Shown one piece after another: positions 1 through 7,199 of a stretch of 18,055 nucleotides of DNA. Under the pieces are notes generated by a model. That model searched no databases. It worked only from the letters and a program-made list of their open reading frames with translations, and was not told the DNA's origin. Position numbers and translations under genes: made by a program. Numbering within the stretch: position 1 is the first letter of the stretch; each line of letters starts with the position of its first letter. The DNA comes from Terrimesophilobacter sp036565765. Lineage in GTDB: Bacteria; Actinomycetota; Actinomycetes; Actinomycetales; Microbacteriaceae. The stretch lies in NCBI RefSeq assembly GCF_036565765.1, contig NZ_DATCXP010000150.1; one strand, written 5' to 3'.

Positions 1-460
1 GGGGCAGCCACTCCGCCTCCAGCTCCGGGGACGCGGCGAGCGCCGGAACCGCCGAATGCGTCATCGAAATGGGACAGGCGTGCCCCGGCTCGACCTGCGC
101 GAACAGCATGAACATGGCGGCGCGGGCGACATTCGCTCCCGGTTTCGGATCCGCCCAGGCGCTCGTGTGCGCACCGTGGGCGACGGCTGAAGCGATGATC
201 CGGTGATAGGACTCGTCGTACTCGACCTCGTCGATGCGATTGCCCCACCTGTCGTGCGTGTGAAGCGTCGGCTCATGCCGGTTCGCGAGCTCCGCATCGC
301 TCTGGAACGCGGCACTGCCGACGAGCTGGCCCGCCTCGTGCAGCTCACCGAGCGCCCACTCGGCGTCATAGTGCGCGACGGCCTCGACGAGGGCCCGGTT
401 GAGCCCGAACTCGTCAACGCCGACCCGCGGCGGCGGCTGGTTGGCGACGACGTCTGTCAC
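1..460 (-). CDS. aidB: AidB-type acyl-CoA dehydrogenase, N-terminal part (runs off left edge)
   Basis: Only the first ~153 residues are in the window; the C-terminus lies beyond base 1. Reading from GTG at 460 gives an N-terminus starting VTDVVANQPPP, followed by ANRHEPTLHTHDRWGNRIDEVEY around residues 57-79, an HGAHTSAW stretch, and GHACPISMTHSAVPAL near residues 128-143. These are the hallmarks of the AidB N-terminal domain and the start of the acyl-CoA dehydrogenase fold. AidB proteins bind FAD and DNA and, in E. coli, belong to the adaptive response to alkylating agents; many homologues are annotated simply as acyl-CoA dehydrogenase. The start lies 4 bases after the stop of the flavin reductase, so the two are probably co-transcribed and translationally coupled. 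No strong Shine-Dalgarno sequence is visible. The family call is firm; the alkylation-response role is inferred from the family. Confidence 0.85.
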   Translation of the reverse strand, partial: MTDVVANQPPPRVGVDEFGLNRALVEAVAHYDAEWALGELHEAGQLVGSAAFQSDAELANRHEPTLHTHDRWGNRIDEVEYDESYHRIIASAVAHGAHTSAWADPKPGANVARAAMFMLFAQVEPGHACPISMTHSAVPALAASPELEAEWLP

Positions 461-464
461 GCTG

Positions 465-1061
465 CTAGGCGGGATTCTTCGGCACTACCGTGAGCACGCG
501 CTGGATGAAGATGCTGAATTCGTTCATGTAGTTCGCGAGGAAGTCCCGGGTGCCGTCGTTGGTGACCTCGCCGTCGTCGGTCACGAGCCCCGGCGTCATC
601 TGGATGTACGCCTCCGGCGCTCCCATCTGAGGAGAGTTGCAGAAGCTCATGACGCTGCGCAGGTTCTGCTGGGCCACCGCGGTGCCGATCGCACCGGTCG
701 ACGCGCCGATGACGGCGGAGGGTTTACCGGTGAACGAGTTGGTCCCGTACGGGCGGCTGGCCCAGTCGATCGCGTTCTTGAGGGCACCGGGGATCGAGCG
801 GTTGTACTCCGGAGTCACGAACAGCACGGCATCCTTCGCCGCGATAGCCGCCTTGAATTCACGTGCGACCGGTGGATAGTCGGCGTCGAGGTCGCGGTTG
901 TACAGCGGAAGCTCCCCGATCCGGATCTCCGTGAACTCCAGTTCGGGCGGAGCGAGGGCGACGAGCGCCTTCGACAGCCGCCGATTGATCGACTCGGAGG
1001 AGAGACTTCCGACAAAGTAGCCGACCGAATACGGCGGCTCATGTTCGATGATGGTGTCCAC
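465..1061 (-). CDS. NADPH-dependent FMN reductase (YieF/ChrR-like flavodoxin-fold oxidoreductase)
   Basis: Predicted 198-residue flavodoxin-fold protein that uses NAD(P)H to reduce FMN, quinones or similar acceptors in the cytoplasm. With the GTG start at 1061, residues 13-27 read VGYFVGSLSSESINR, the FMN phosphate-binding loop, and residues 84-87 are PEYN of the VTPEYNRSIPGALKNAIDW motif typical of the YieF/ChrR group. The later GASTGAIGTAVAQQNLR segment is also typical. An in-frame ATG at 1091 would add ten residues. I prefer 1061 because AGGGGAGG lies just upstream of it, whereas the ATG has no nearby Shine-Dalgarno sequence and directly abuts a -10-like TAATCT (1097-1092). The gene stops 4 bases before the AidB-like gene. 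The natural acceptor cannot be read from sequence. Confidence 0.88.
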   Translation of the reverse strand: MDTIIEHEPPYSVGYFVGSLSSESINRRLSKALVALAPPELEFTEIRIGELPLYNRDLDADYPPVAREFKAAIAAKDAVLFVTPEYNRSIPGALKNAIDWASRPYGTNSFTGKPSAVIGASTGAIGTAVAQQNLRSVMSFCNSPQMGAPEAYIQMTPGLVTDDGEVTNDGTRDFLANYMNEFSIFIQRVLTVVPKNPA

Positions 1062-1159
1062 GACCCTCCCCTGTCCTGACCCGTTGCTCATAGATTAGAC
1101 CGCGATGATCTTCCCTGGCGCGGTCACCAGCCTCCTCTCAGAAATCTCGGGAGAAACAC

Positions 1160-2785
1160 TCACGCGAACTCACCGGTGGGCAGGAAGAGCACCGCCCATT
1201 CACCGAATTCCGGCAGTGAGAAGCTCACGCCGGCCTGCCCCGCGGAGAGCGAGTTCTCCTGCCGGCCGGCGGCGATGCCGGCCGGCGTCAGTTCGATCAG
1301 GTCGGGGGAGTCCACCGTCGCGAAGTAGAGCCTCGCATCCTTTCCGACCATCGCCAGACTCACGGTGATTCCGCGTTGCCGGACGGGATCGCCCTTTCCG
1401 GCGTCCCAGACGGTTTCCGTCTGGCCGACCAGGTTGACCAGATGGATGACGAGCCCGAGCGGGGTGCGCACGACGCGTGTCCAGATCGTCCCAGAAATCG
1501 CCTTCGTCGAGAACTCGGCGCCGTTCGACCCCGCACTCTCGAACACGACGTCCTCGTTGATGCCGCCGGTGAATGATTCGGTGACGTCCTGCGTGGCTGG
1601 GTCGAACAGCAGATCGCCGTAGCGGACTCCGAAGTCATACCAGCGCGCGAAGAAGTCGAGGCTCTCCGCCCGCAAGCGGTGGTTCCTCGGATAGTAGGGG
1701 TCGGTGAGCACATTGCCGGACTCCCCGAGCAGCAGGTGGCTCGCGCCATGGGAGAACGCCGTCGCCATGACAAGCCCGGCGGCGTTGTTCGCGCGCGACT
1801 CGTCCTTGTCGTAGCAGCTGAGGTACGCGGAGAGGATCGGAGGATGCTCAGGCCGGGCCGCACGGGCATTCACTGCGAGCGTGGCGAGATCTTGGAGTGT
1901 GGAGTGCGGCTCCCACACTTCGATGTAGGTGGCGTCCTGTGGCGAGGTCGCCGTCGCCCAGGTGGGGAAATCGTTCACGTTATTGAACATGAACAGCGCG
2001 GCGGGCAGGCGCTCCCTGACCGCCGCCAGCAGGGTCACAAAGGACTCTGCAAGGTCGATGTGCGCACCGTCGGAACGGATGGCGAACTTCGGCCAGCCGT
2101 ACTGGTCCAGGTGGAAGCCCCGCAGCTCGCTCCTCGCAATCACCTCCTCGAGCCGGCCCAGGTAGTGCTCGAGCCAGCGTGGCTCCGCGGGGTCGACGAG
2201 TACCAGAAAGTCCTCGCCGAGGCGGTACGGTTCTCCGTCCGCGCGCAGCAGCAGCGAGTTCGGCCACTCCGCGACCTCACTGCTGCCGATCGCATAGACG
2301 GCCGAGTAGCCGAGCGGTACGGTACCGGCGTCTTCGAGTGCGCGCGCCATCCGGTTCACGACCTGCAGGTCGCGCTCCTGACCCAGCGGGTCGACGTAGT
2401 GATCCTCCGGCGGCATGAGCTGGGAGTGCCGGTAGCCCCAGTCGTAGAACTGCGCGAGGTTCAGGTGCAGACGGCGGAAGTTCCGGGTGACCGCCTCGAT
2501 GTCCGCATCGTCGCTGAGCGTCACCACGAATCCGTAGCGGGGACGTTCGAACGGGCTCTCCAGAACGTCGAAGGCCGTCCGGTGCTCCCCGAGCCGGACT
2601 CCGTACCCGCCCCGGTCGAAACCACCGAGGTGCACCCTGGTCGCCCCGTTGGCGACCGGCACCGTTCGGACGACCTCATGCAGTTTCGTGACGACGATCA
2701 CGCCGTCAACCGCGGCGGGCACGGAGAGTTCGAGGATGACCTCGGAGCCGGGCGCGTAGTGGGAGTGCCCCGGGATCAGTTCCAC
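1160..2785 (-). CDS. GH66-family dextranase / cycloisomaltooligosaccharide glucanotransferase-like protein
   Basis: Predicted 541-residue glycoside hydrolase of family GH66, which acts on alpha-1,6-glucan (dextran). Visible parts in order are an N-terminal beta-sandwich-like segment, the linker ERPRYGFVVTLSD near residues 80-92, then NLAQFYDWGYRHSQLMPP and DHYVDPLGQ of the barrel. GFHLDQYG contains the likely nucleophile Asp227, YIEVWEPH contains the likely acid/base Glu289, and a C-terminal beta domain follows. I chose GTG at 2785 because GAAGG lies 7-8 bases upstream and it overlaps the GH15 stop by 10 bases. A longer reading would run far into the GH15 gene. There is no signal peptide, so the protein should be cytoplasmic, unlike the well-studied secreted dextranases. 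It is the last gene of the sugar operon. Whether it hydrolyses or transglycosylates cannot be told from sequence. Confidence 0.85.
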   Translation of the reverse strand: MELIPGHSHYAPGSEVILELSVPAAVDGVIVVTKLHEVVRTVPVANGATRVHLGGFDRGGYGVRLGEHRTAFDVLESPFERPRYGFVVTLSDDADIEAVTRNFRRLHLNLAQFYDWGYRHSQLMPPEDHYVDPLGQERDLQVVNRMARALEDAGTVPLGYSAVYAIGSSEVAEWPNSLLLRADGEPYRLGEDFLVLVDPAEPRWLEHYLGRLEEVIARSELRGFHLDQYGWPKFAIRSDGAHIDLAESFVTLLAAVRERLPAALFMFNNVNDFPTWATATSPQDATYIEVWEPHSTLQDLATLAVNARAARPEHPPILSAYLSCYDKDESRANNAAGLVMATAFSHGASHLLLGESGNVLTDPYYPRNHRLRAESLDFFARWYDFGVRYGDLLFDPATQDVTESFTGGINEDVVFESAGSNGAEFSTKAISGTIWTRVVRTPLGLVIHLVNLVGQTETVWDAGKGDPVRQRGITVSLAMVGKDARLYFATVDSPDLIELTPAGIAAGRQENSLSAGQAGVSFSLPEFGEWAVLFLPTGEFA

Positions 2786-3873
2786 GTCATTGCCTTCGCC
2801 CCTGATTCCATGAGAATGAATTTGGCATGCGACCACAGCAGAGGGTTCGCAACCGGTCCCCACCGCTCAAGCCAGGGCCCGACGAACGCGGCGTCCTGCG
2901 GCTCGTGGAGGATCTGCTCCGCGAGCGCGCCACCGGTCGAGGCGTTGTCGAGCACCCAGTTCCGTGCCGAGGCATGCCCGTGCTCGTTGCCGCTCAGCCG
3001 ATCGTGCCAGCCGAGCCAGGCCGTGAGCAGCAGCCAGGGATTTCCGCCGAAGTAGGTGTCGCCCCGATAGCGCCGGATGCCGCCGGTCGGCGAGGCGAGA
3101 TCGGTCCTGATCTTCTCGACGGTCGCCAGCACGACCGGGTGCCCAGGGTCGAGGAGGGAGAACGGTGTCGCGAGGGATACCAGGCTCGCGTCGACGCGCG
3201 CGTCGTCCGGGCCCTTGCCGAGCACACCATCCTTGACGCAGTTCTCAAGGGTGTAGTCGAGGATTCCGGCCGCGACGCGGTCGAGTTCCGACCGGCCGAG
3301 CAGCCGGCTCGCAGCCTTCAACCCGGCCGCTACCGCTGCGAGGGTGGAGGTATGCTGCCGCTCTCCGGACTCCTCCCAATAATCGAAGCAGGGGAGCATC
3401 CACGCTGCGACCAGGTAGTCCGTGACCAACCCCACCGCCGGCAGCAGCCGCGCGGGGAGGTCGGCGCCGTAATGCGAATGCAGGGCGAACAGCCAGGTGC
3501 CGTAACCGTCGAGCTGGAAATTTGGCCAGGACTCGCCATCGACGTGCTCCGTCTCGCCGTCGAGCGTGTATCGCGTCGGCATCATCTCCTGTCCGTCCGG
3601 GACCTCGTCGCGCTCGAGCCGGTGCACGAGGGATCGGATGCGGTCCGCCTGCTTCTCCACAACGCGCGCCACCCAATCGTGGAACGCGGCCGCAGAGTCC
3701 GGGCGGCCGGCGGCATCCATCGCGAGGGCGCAGTACGCGCCATCGCGCAACCAGGCGAAGTGGTACTGCGGAAAGTTGGGGCTCGCGATATAGGCTCCGG
3801 ACTCCGCCTGGCCATCGGTGATCACCCGCAGGCTCTGATCGACGATGTCCTGCGGCGAAAGCATTGTGGTCAT
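2776..3873 (-). CDS. GH15 glucoamylase-like glycoside hydrolase (isomaltooligosaccharide/glucodextranase type)
   Basis: Predicted 365-residue enzyme with an (alpha/alpha)6 barrel, which would release glucose from non-reducing ends of alpha-glucans. Residues 40-46 (AWLRDGA) match the conserved substrate-binding WLRDG-type motif. Residues 165-168 (YWEE) carry the expected general acid Glu167, and residues 317-320 (LAEQ) carry the expected base Glu319. PLLWSHAKF near 344-352 matches the usual PLxWSHAxF block. The protein is much shorter than common bacterial GH15 enzymes (about 600-700 residues) because the N-terminal beta-sandwich domain is absent, and there is no signal peptide. ATG at 3873 has AAAGGA five bases upstream and follows the permease stop by 2 bases. 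The preference for alpha-1,6 bonds is inferred from its GH66 partner. Confidence 0.85.
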   Translation of the reverse strand: MTTMLSPQDIVDQSLRVITDGQAESGAYIASPNFPQYHFAWLRDGAYCALAMDAAGRPDSAAAFHDWVARVVEKQADRIRSLVHRLERDEVPDGQEMMPTRYTLDGETEHVDGESWPNFQLDGYGTWLFALHSHYGADLPARLLPAVGLVTDYLVAAWMLPCFDYWEESGERQHTSTLAAVAAGLKAASRLLGRSELDRVAAGILDYTLENCVKDGVLGKGPDDARVDASLVSLATPFSLLDPGHPVVLATVEKIRTDLASPTGGIRRYRGDTYFGGNPWLLLTAWLGWHDRLSGNEHGHASARNWVLDNASTGGALAEQILHEPQDAAFVGPWLERWGPVANPLLWSHAKFILMESGAKAMTWN

Positions 3874-3875
3874 TT

Positions 3876-4736
3876 CTATCCTTTGACGGCCCCGGCCGTG
3901 AGGCCCTGAACGAAGTACCGCTGGAAAACGAGGAAGACGACGATCACCGGTATCACCGCGATGAGGGAGGCAGCGAATACCAGACCCCATTGGGTGGCGT
4001 TCTGGCCTTGGAACAGCTGAATCGCGACCGGCAGGGTGAGGTGCTCCGGTGTATTGATGATCGTGAGCGCCCAGGCGAACTCGTCCCAGCAGGAGAGGAA
4101 GGTGAAGATCGTGGCGGTCGCGAGCGCCGGCTTCGCGAGTGGGAGAGCGAGCCTCCAGTAGCGGACCCACGCGTTAGCTCCGTCGACCTGCATCGCCTGG
4201 TCGAGCTCCCAGGGGATCGATTCGAAGAAGCCACGCAGCAGGAACGTGTTGAGGGCGAGCGTTCCAGCCGTATAGAACACGATCAGGCCGAGAAGCGAGT
4301 CGAGCAGGTGCAGCTGCTTGGCAAGGATGAACTGCGGGATGATGAGCATCATCGCCGGCACGATCAGCCCGATCAGCAGCACTCGGAAGATCAGCTCCCG
4401 GCCGGGGAAGCTGAAGCGCGCGAACGCGTAGGCCATCATCGAGCTCACGAGGACGGATGCCGCGGTGGCGATGACCGAGACGATGATCGAGTTCAGGAAG
4501 TACAGTCCGAAGTTCTGGGTGGTCAGCGCCTGCACGTAGTTGTCGGTCGTCGCCGGATCGGGAATGAACTGCGGCGGAAAAGTGAGGACGTAGGCCTGCG
4601 CCTTGAAGCTCGTCGACACCATATAGATGAACGGCGTGATCATCACGAGCGCGCCGACCACGAGCGCGACATAGCGGAAGGTGGTCGAGACACTGCGCGT
4701 GGACGCATGGCCGCGGGACGAGAGGCGGCGCGTCAT
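3876..4736 (-). CDS. Carbohydrate ABC transporter permease, MalG/LacG type
   Basis: 286-residue inner-membrane subunit of a CUT1-family sugar importer. Six hydrophobic segments are visible: about 22-42, 80-104, 116-138, 146-168, 207-227 and 252-274. The cytoplasmic EAA loop that contacts the ATPase reads ELDQAMQVDGANAWVRYWRL at 177-196. The C-terminal FVQGLTAGAVKG is the standard ending of MalG-type permeases. Its ATG overlaps the stop of the MalF-type gene in an ATGA arrangement (4733-4736), so translation is probably coupled and the two permeases made in equal amounts. The substrate is not readable from the permease itself; the GH15 and GH66 neighbours suggest isomalto-oligosaccharides. Confidence 0.93.
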   Translation of the reverse strand: MTRRLSSRGHASTRSVSTTFRYVALVVGALVMITPFIYMVSTSFKAQAYVLTFPPQFIPDPATTDNYVQALTTQNFGLYFLNSIIVSVIATAASVLVSSMMAYAFARFSFPGRELIFRVLLIGLIVPAMMLIIPQFILAKQLHLLDSLLGLIVFYTAGTLALNTFLLRGFFESIPWELDQAMQVDGANAWVRYWRLALPLAKPALATATIFTFLSCWDEFAWALTIINTPEHLTLPVAIQLFQGQNATQWGLVFAASLIAVIPVIVVFLVFQRYFVQGLTAGAVKG

Positions 4737-5713
4737 GCCAGGTTCTCCCCGCTACGGTCCCGGAACAGCCTGAGTTGGATGACGGCGACTACGAAAACGA
4801 TAAGGGTCAGGATGACGGAAAGGGCCGATCCGTAACCGAAGTCGAGGAAGGAGAAGGCCTGCTGGTACATGTAGGTGAGCACGACATCCGTCTGTCCGGC
4901 CGGGCCGCCGCCGGTCATGAGCAGAACGGAGGTGAACACGTTGAAACCGCCGATCACGAGCATGACGACGACGAAGAGCATGGCCGGCCAGATCGCGGGC
5001 AGGGTCACTGCGAGGAATCGCTGCCAACGGTTCGCCCCGTCGACTGTCGCCGCTTCCTCGAGTTCCTGGGGGACCCCCTGGAGCCCCGCGAGGAAGATCA
5101 TCATCGCCCAGCCGATCCCCTTCCAGACGCCTAGGGCGCAGATGGCGGCCAGAGCGGTCCACCGGCCAGCGAGCCACGATGTGTCGCCGCTCGTGAGGTG
5201 CAGGAAGTCCCCGAGCGTGAAGTTGATGAGACCGCTGTCGGCGAAGAGATATTTGAAAAGCAGTGACACGACGACCCAACTCGTGACCACCGGAAGGTAG
5301 AAGAGAACCCGGAACAGCGGCTGGGTAGGACTTTTCTTCTTGAGAAGGAGAGCGACCGCGAGACCAAGGACGATTTGCGGTGGCACCGTGAACAACATGT
5401 AGATCCCGCTGTTGCTCAGGCTGAGCCAGAAGTGCTCATCCTGGAAGGCACGGATGTAGTTGCCGAGCCCGAGGAACTCGCTCGTCGCGCTGCCGATGAT
5501 CTTCCAGTCGAAAAAACTCATCTGCACGGCTTGCACGATCGGGTAGACGATCATGACGGAGAACAGAATCGCGCCAGGGGCGACGAAGAGGTAGGGGGTG
5601 AGGCCGGTTCGCATCCCGCGGCCGGTGGGCCGCCGGCGGGCGGGCGAGGGTCGTGCAGCGGAGCTCTCCGCTGCACGACCGGTCACGGTCTTCTCGGTCG
5701 TGATGGTGGTCAA
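4733..5713 (-). CDS. Carbohydrate ABC transporter permease, MalF/UgpA type
   Basis: Predicted 326-residue membrane subunit paired with the MalG-type permease. After a charged cytoplasmic N-terminus comes GLTPYLFVAPGAILFSVMIV, a classic first transmembrane segment of sugar permeases, followed by five more helices. The EAA loop LEEAATVDGANRWQRFLAVT precedes the last two helices. I place the start at TTG 5713, six bases after the binding-protein stop, with AGGA about 11 bases upstream inside that gene's end. GTG at 5686 and ATG at 5614 are possible. If ATG 5614 were used, the strong hairpin at 5649-5680 would be intergenic rather than coding. An uninterrupted frame continues upstream into the binding-protein gene but shows no permease-like sequence there. 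Confidence 0.9.
   Translation of the reverse strand: MTTITTEKTVTGRAAESSAARPSPARRRPTGRGMRTGLTPYLFVAPGAILFSVMIVYPIVQAVQMSFFDWKIIGSATSEFLGLGNYIRAFQDEHFWLSLSNSGIYMLFTVPPQIVLGLAVALLLKKKSPTQPLFRVLFYLPVVTSWVVVSLLFKYLFADSGLINFTLGDFLHLTSGDTSWLAGRWTALAAICALGVWKGIGWAMMIFLAGLQGVPQELEEAATVDGANRWQRFLAVTLPAIWPAMLFVVVMLVIGGFNVFTSVLLMTGGGPAGQTDVVLTYMYQQAFSFLDFGYGSALSVILTLIVFVVAVIQLRLFRDRSGENLA
5649..5680 (-). promoter_or_regulatory. Perfect 14-bp stem / 4-base loop hairpin just after the binding-protein gene
   Basis: Bases 5649-5662 (GGTCGTGCAGCGGA) are the exact reverse complement of 5667-5680, separated by GCTC. On the minus-strand transcript this makes a very stable stem-loop 39 bases after the binding-protein stop. 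With the preferred TTG start it encodes the permease residues RAAESSAAR. There is no U-run after it, so it is not a textbook terminator. Such hairpins after a binding-protein gene commonly stabilise its mRNA or reduce read-through so that the binding protein outnumbers the permeases. That role is inferred here. Confidence 0.7.
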
Positions 5714-5718
5714 GACCG

Positions 5719-7002
5719 CTATTTTCCTGCCAGCAGTTGATCGATCTGCGCGGCAGCCTTGCTGAGCGCGTCCTTTACCGAGACTGTGCCCTCGAATGCG
5801 GGAGTGAGCTCGGTGGAGAGGATCGCGTCCACCTTCGAGGCCTGTGGGATGGCCACGCGCGACTTCGCGGTCGTCAACTGCTTGGCGAACGTGGAGTAGT
5901 AGTCGGCGATGCCGGCCTGCTGGTCGGCGAACGCGGGGATGACCGTCATCTGCCCAGTCTTGACCATCTCGATCTGGAACTGCTCGCTCTGGGTGAACCG
6001 TATGAACTTGATGGCAGCATCCTGATGCTTCGACGTCGCCGTCAGAACGATGTCCTCGCCGCCGACGACGCTGATCGAGCCGCCGGGACCCGCGGGCACC
6101 GGAGCGTAGATGGGCTTGAAGTCGGGGTACTGTCCGCTCCACACGCCTTGCATCCACGGTCCGTCGAGAATCGTCGCGTAGTTGCCACCGGGCAGTCCGT
6201 CCGACGTTCCGGTCGCACCCGCGTTCCCCGTGATGAGGTTCGGAATGAGTCCCTCGCTGTAGAGGTCGACGAGCATCTGCACGGCGGCGACGCTTTTCGC
6301 GCTGTCGAGGTAGCCCGTCGACTTCGTGAGCTTCTCATCGGTGATCGCGCCTCCGCCGGACCAGATCCAGGGTGAGATGTTCCACGCGCCGAGCCCACCG
6401 TCCGCGAAGATCGAGATGCCGGTGCCTTTGAGCTTCGCGGCCATCGCCTTGAGGTCGTCGAAGGTTGCCGGAGGAGCGGTCACGCCCGCAGCATCCAGTG
6501 CCGCCTGGCTGGTGATGAGCACGCGCGTGTTGGTGTCGAGTGGGAGGCCGTAGTACTTGCCCTCGTAGAGGTTGGTCGAGAGCGATCCGGGGTACGTAGC
6601 GTCGGCGAGCTTCTGGAAATCGCTCATCGCGTCGGACAGGGGAACGAGCACGCCGAGGTCGGCGAACTGGGGAACCCATCCGAGATCCGCGCGCACCAGG
6701 TCCGGGAGCTCGTCGCCCGCGGCGCTTGTCGTCAGCTTCTGGAGCAGGTCGTCATAGGGAATGTCGACGTACTTGACCTTGATACCCGGGTTCTCCTTCT
6801 CGAAGGCGGGGATAAGGGTCTTGTTGAGGGTGTCCTGCTGCGTGGAGTTTCCCCCGTTGCCGTAGGAGCCCCAGAAGGTGATCGTGACCGGGTTGTCGAC
6901 GGTGCCATCGCCTGCGCCGGTGTCTGCGGAGCAGCCCGTGGCCAGCAGCGCGAGAGACGCTGCGATGGCCACAGCCGATCCGAGTGTGGTGGAACGCTTC
7001 AT
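5719..7002 (-). CDS. Extracellular sugar-binding lipoprotein of ABC transporter (family 1 solute-binding protein)
   Basis: 427-residue substrate-binding subunit. The first 24 residues are a lipoprotein signal peptide: positive MKR, a hydrophobic core, then LATGC with Cys24 as the lipidated residue, so the mature protein should be anchored outside the cell membrane. The mature part begins with NPVTITFWGSYG and contains IPAFEKENPGIKVKYV and GKYYGLPLDTNTRVL, typical of CUT1-family oligosaccharide-binding proteins. ATG at 7002 has AGGAG eight bases upstream. It is the first gene of the operon and follows a ~70-base leader from the promoter at 7076-7104. Its ligand is inferred to be isomalto-oligosaccharide from the two downstream hydrolases. 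Confidence 0.93.
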   Translation of the reverse strand: MKRSTTLGSAVAIAASLALLATGCSADTGAGDGTVDNPVTITFWGSYGNGGNSTQQDTLNKTLIPAFEKENPGIKVKYVDIPYDDLLQKLTTSAAGDELPDLVRADLGWVPQFADLGVLVPLSDAMSDFQKLADATYPGSLSTNLYEGKYYGLPLDTNTRVLITSQAALDAAGVTAPPATFDDLKAMAAKLKGTGISIFADGGLGAWNISPWIWSGGGAITDEKLTKSTGYLDSAKSVAAVQMLVDLYSEGLIPNLITGNAGATGTSDGLPGGNYATILDGPWMQGVWSGQYPDFKPIYAPVPAGPGGSISVVGGEDIVLTATSKHQDAAIKFIRFTQSEQFQIEMVKTGQMTVIPAFADQQAGIADYYSTFAKQLTTAKSRVAIPQASKVDAILSTELTPAFEGTVSVKDALSKAAAQIDQLLAGK

Positions 7003-7072
7003 TGCGAATACTCCTGTCGTTATCGAAGCCCCGTCCTCAAGGGAGGTGAGAGCGGAGGAGTGGTGCCTGGAG

Positions 7073-7093
7073 TTAGTTTTATAGCAAAAGTAA
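7073..7093. promoter_or_regulatory. Near-palindromic operator overlapping the -10 box, probable ROK repressor site
   Basis: The 21-bp site has half-sites TTAGTTTT (7073-7080) and AAAAGTAA (7086-7093). Seven of eight positions pair and the centre is five bases. It covers the -10 region of the sugar operon. A related GTTAGTATT occurs at 7107-7115, matching GTTAGTTTT at 7072-7080 in direct orientation 35 bases away, so there may be two contacts. AT-rich inverted repeats of this kind are typical ROK-family operators, and the ROK gene starts 107 bases away on the other strand. Binding by this ROK protein is inferred. Confidence 0.6.
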
Positions 7094-7104
7094 TTACGTG
7101 TCAA
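7076..7104 (-). promoter_or_regulatory. Promoter of the sugar-uptake operon
   Basis: On the minus strand a perfect -35 box TTGACA lies at 7104-7099. It is followed by TATAAA at 7083-7078 (15-base spacer) or TAAAAC at 7081-7076 (17-base spacer). This AT-rich stretch stands out from its GC-rich surroundings and is correctly placed to transcribe the binding-protein gene with a leader of about 70 bases. Confidence 0.7.
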
Positions 7105-7199
7105 GCGTTAGTATTCCGCGGTAAAACTCTCCTGGTATCTTTGTTGACGGAAATAACTCTGTGTGTCACTCTGGAACACCGCCACCGGAAAGGCCACTC

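Noticed and set aside
1092..1159. Possible terminator between the GH66 gene and the flavin reductase gene
   Set aside because: No stem of useful length followed by a U-run was found in this short gap.
2786..2863. Longer GH66 reading starting inside the GH15 gene
   Set aside because: The extra 26 residues resemble no GH66 N-terminus, and GTG 2785 has a ribosome site at the gene junction.
1679..3055. 458-codon open frame on the plus strand opposite the GH66 gene
   Set aside because: It is a high-GC antisense shadow: no recognisable domain, Arg/Val/Asp-biased composition, and the opposite strand has clear GH66 motifs.
5714..6157. N-terminal extension of the MalF-type permease frame upstream of TTG 5713
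   Set aside because: The extension lies inside the binding-protein gene, has Arg-rich shadow composition and no permease features.
7144..7173. TTGACG as -35 box for the ROK gene
   Set aside because: No acceptable -10 box occurs 16-18 bases downstream, so I could not support a promoter call.
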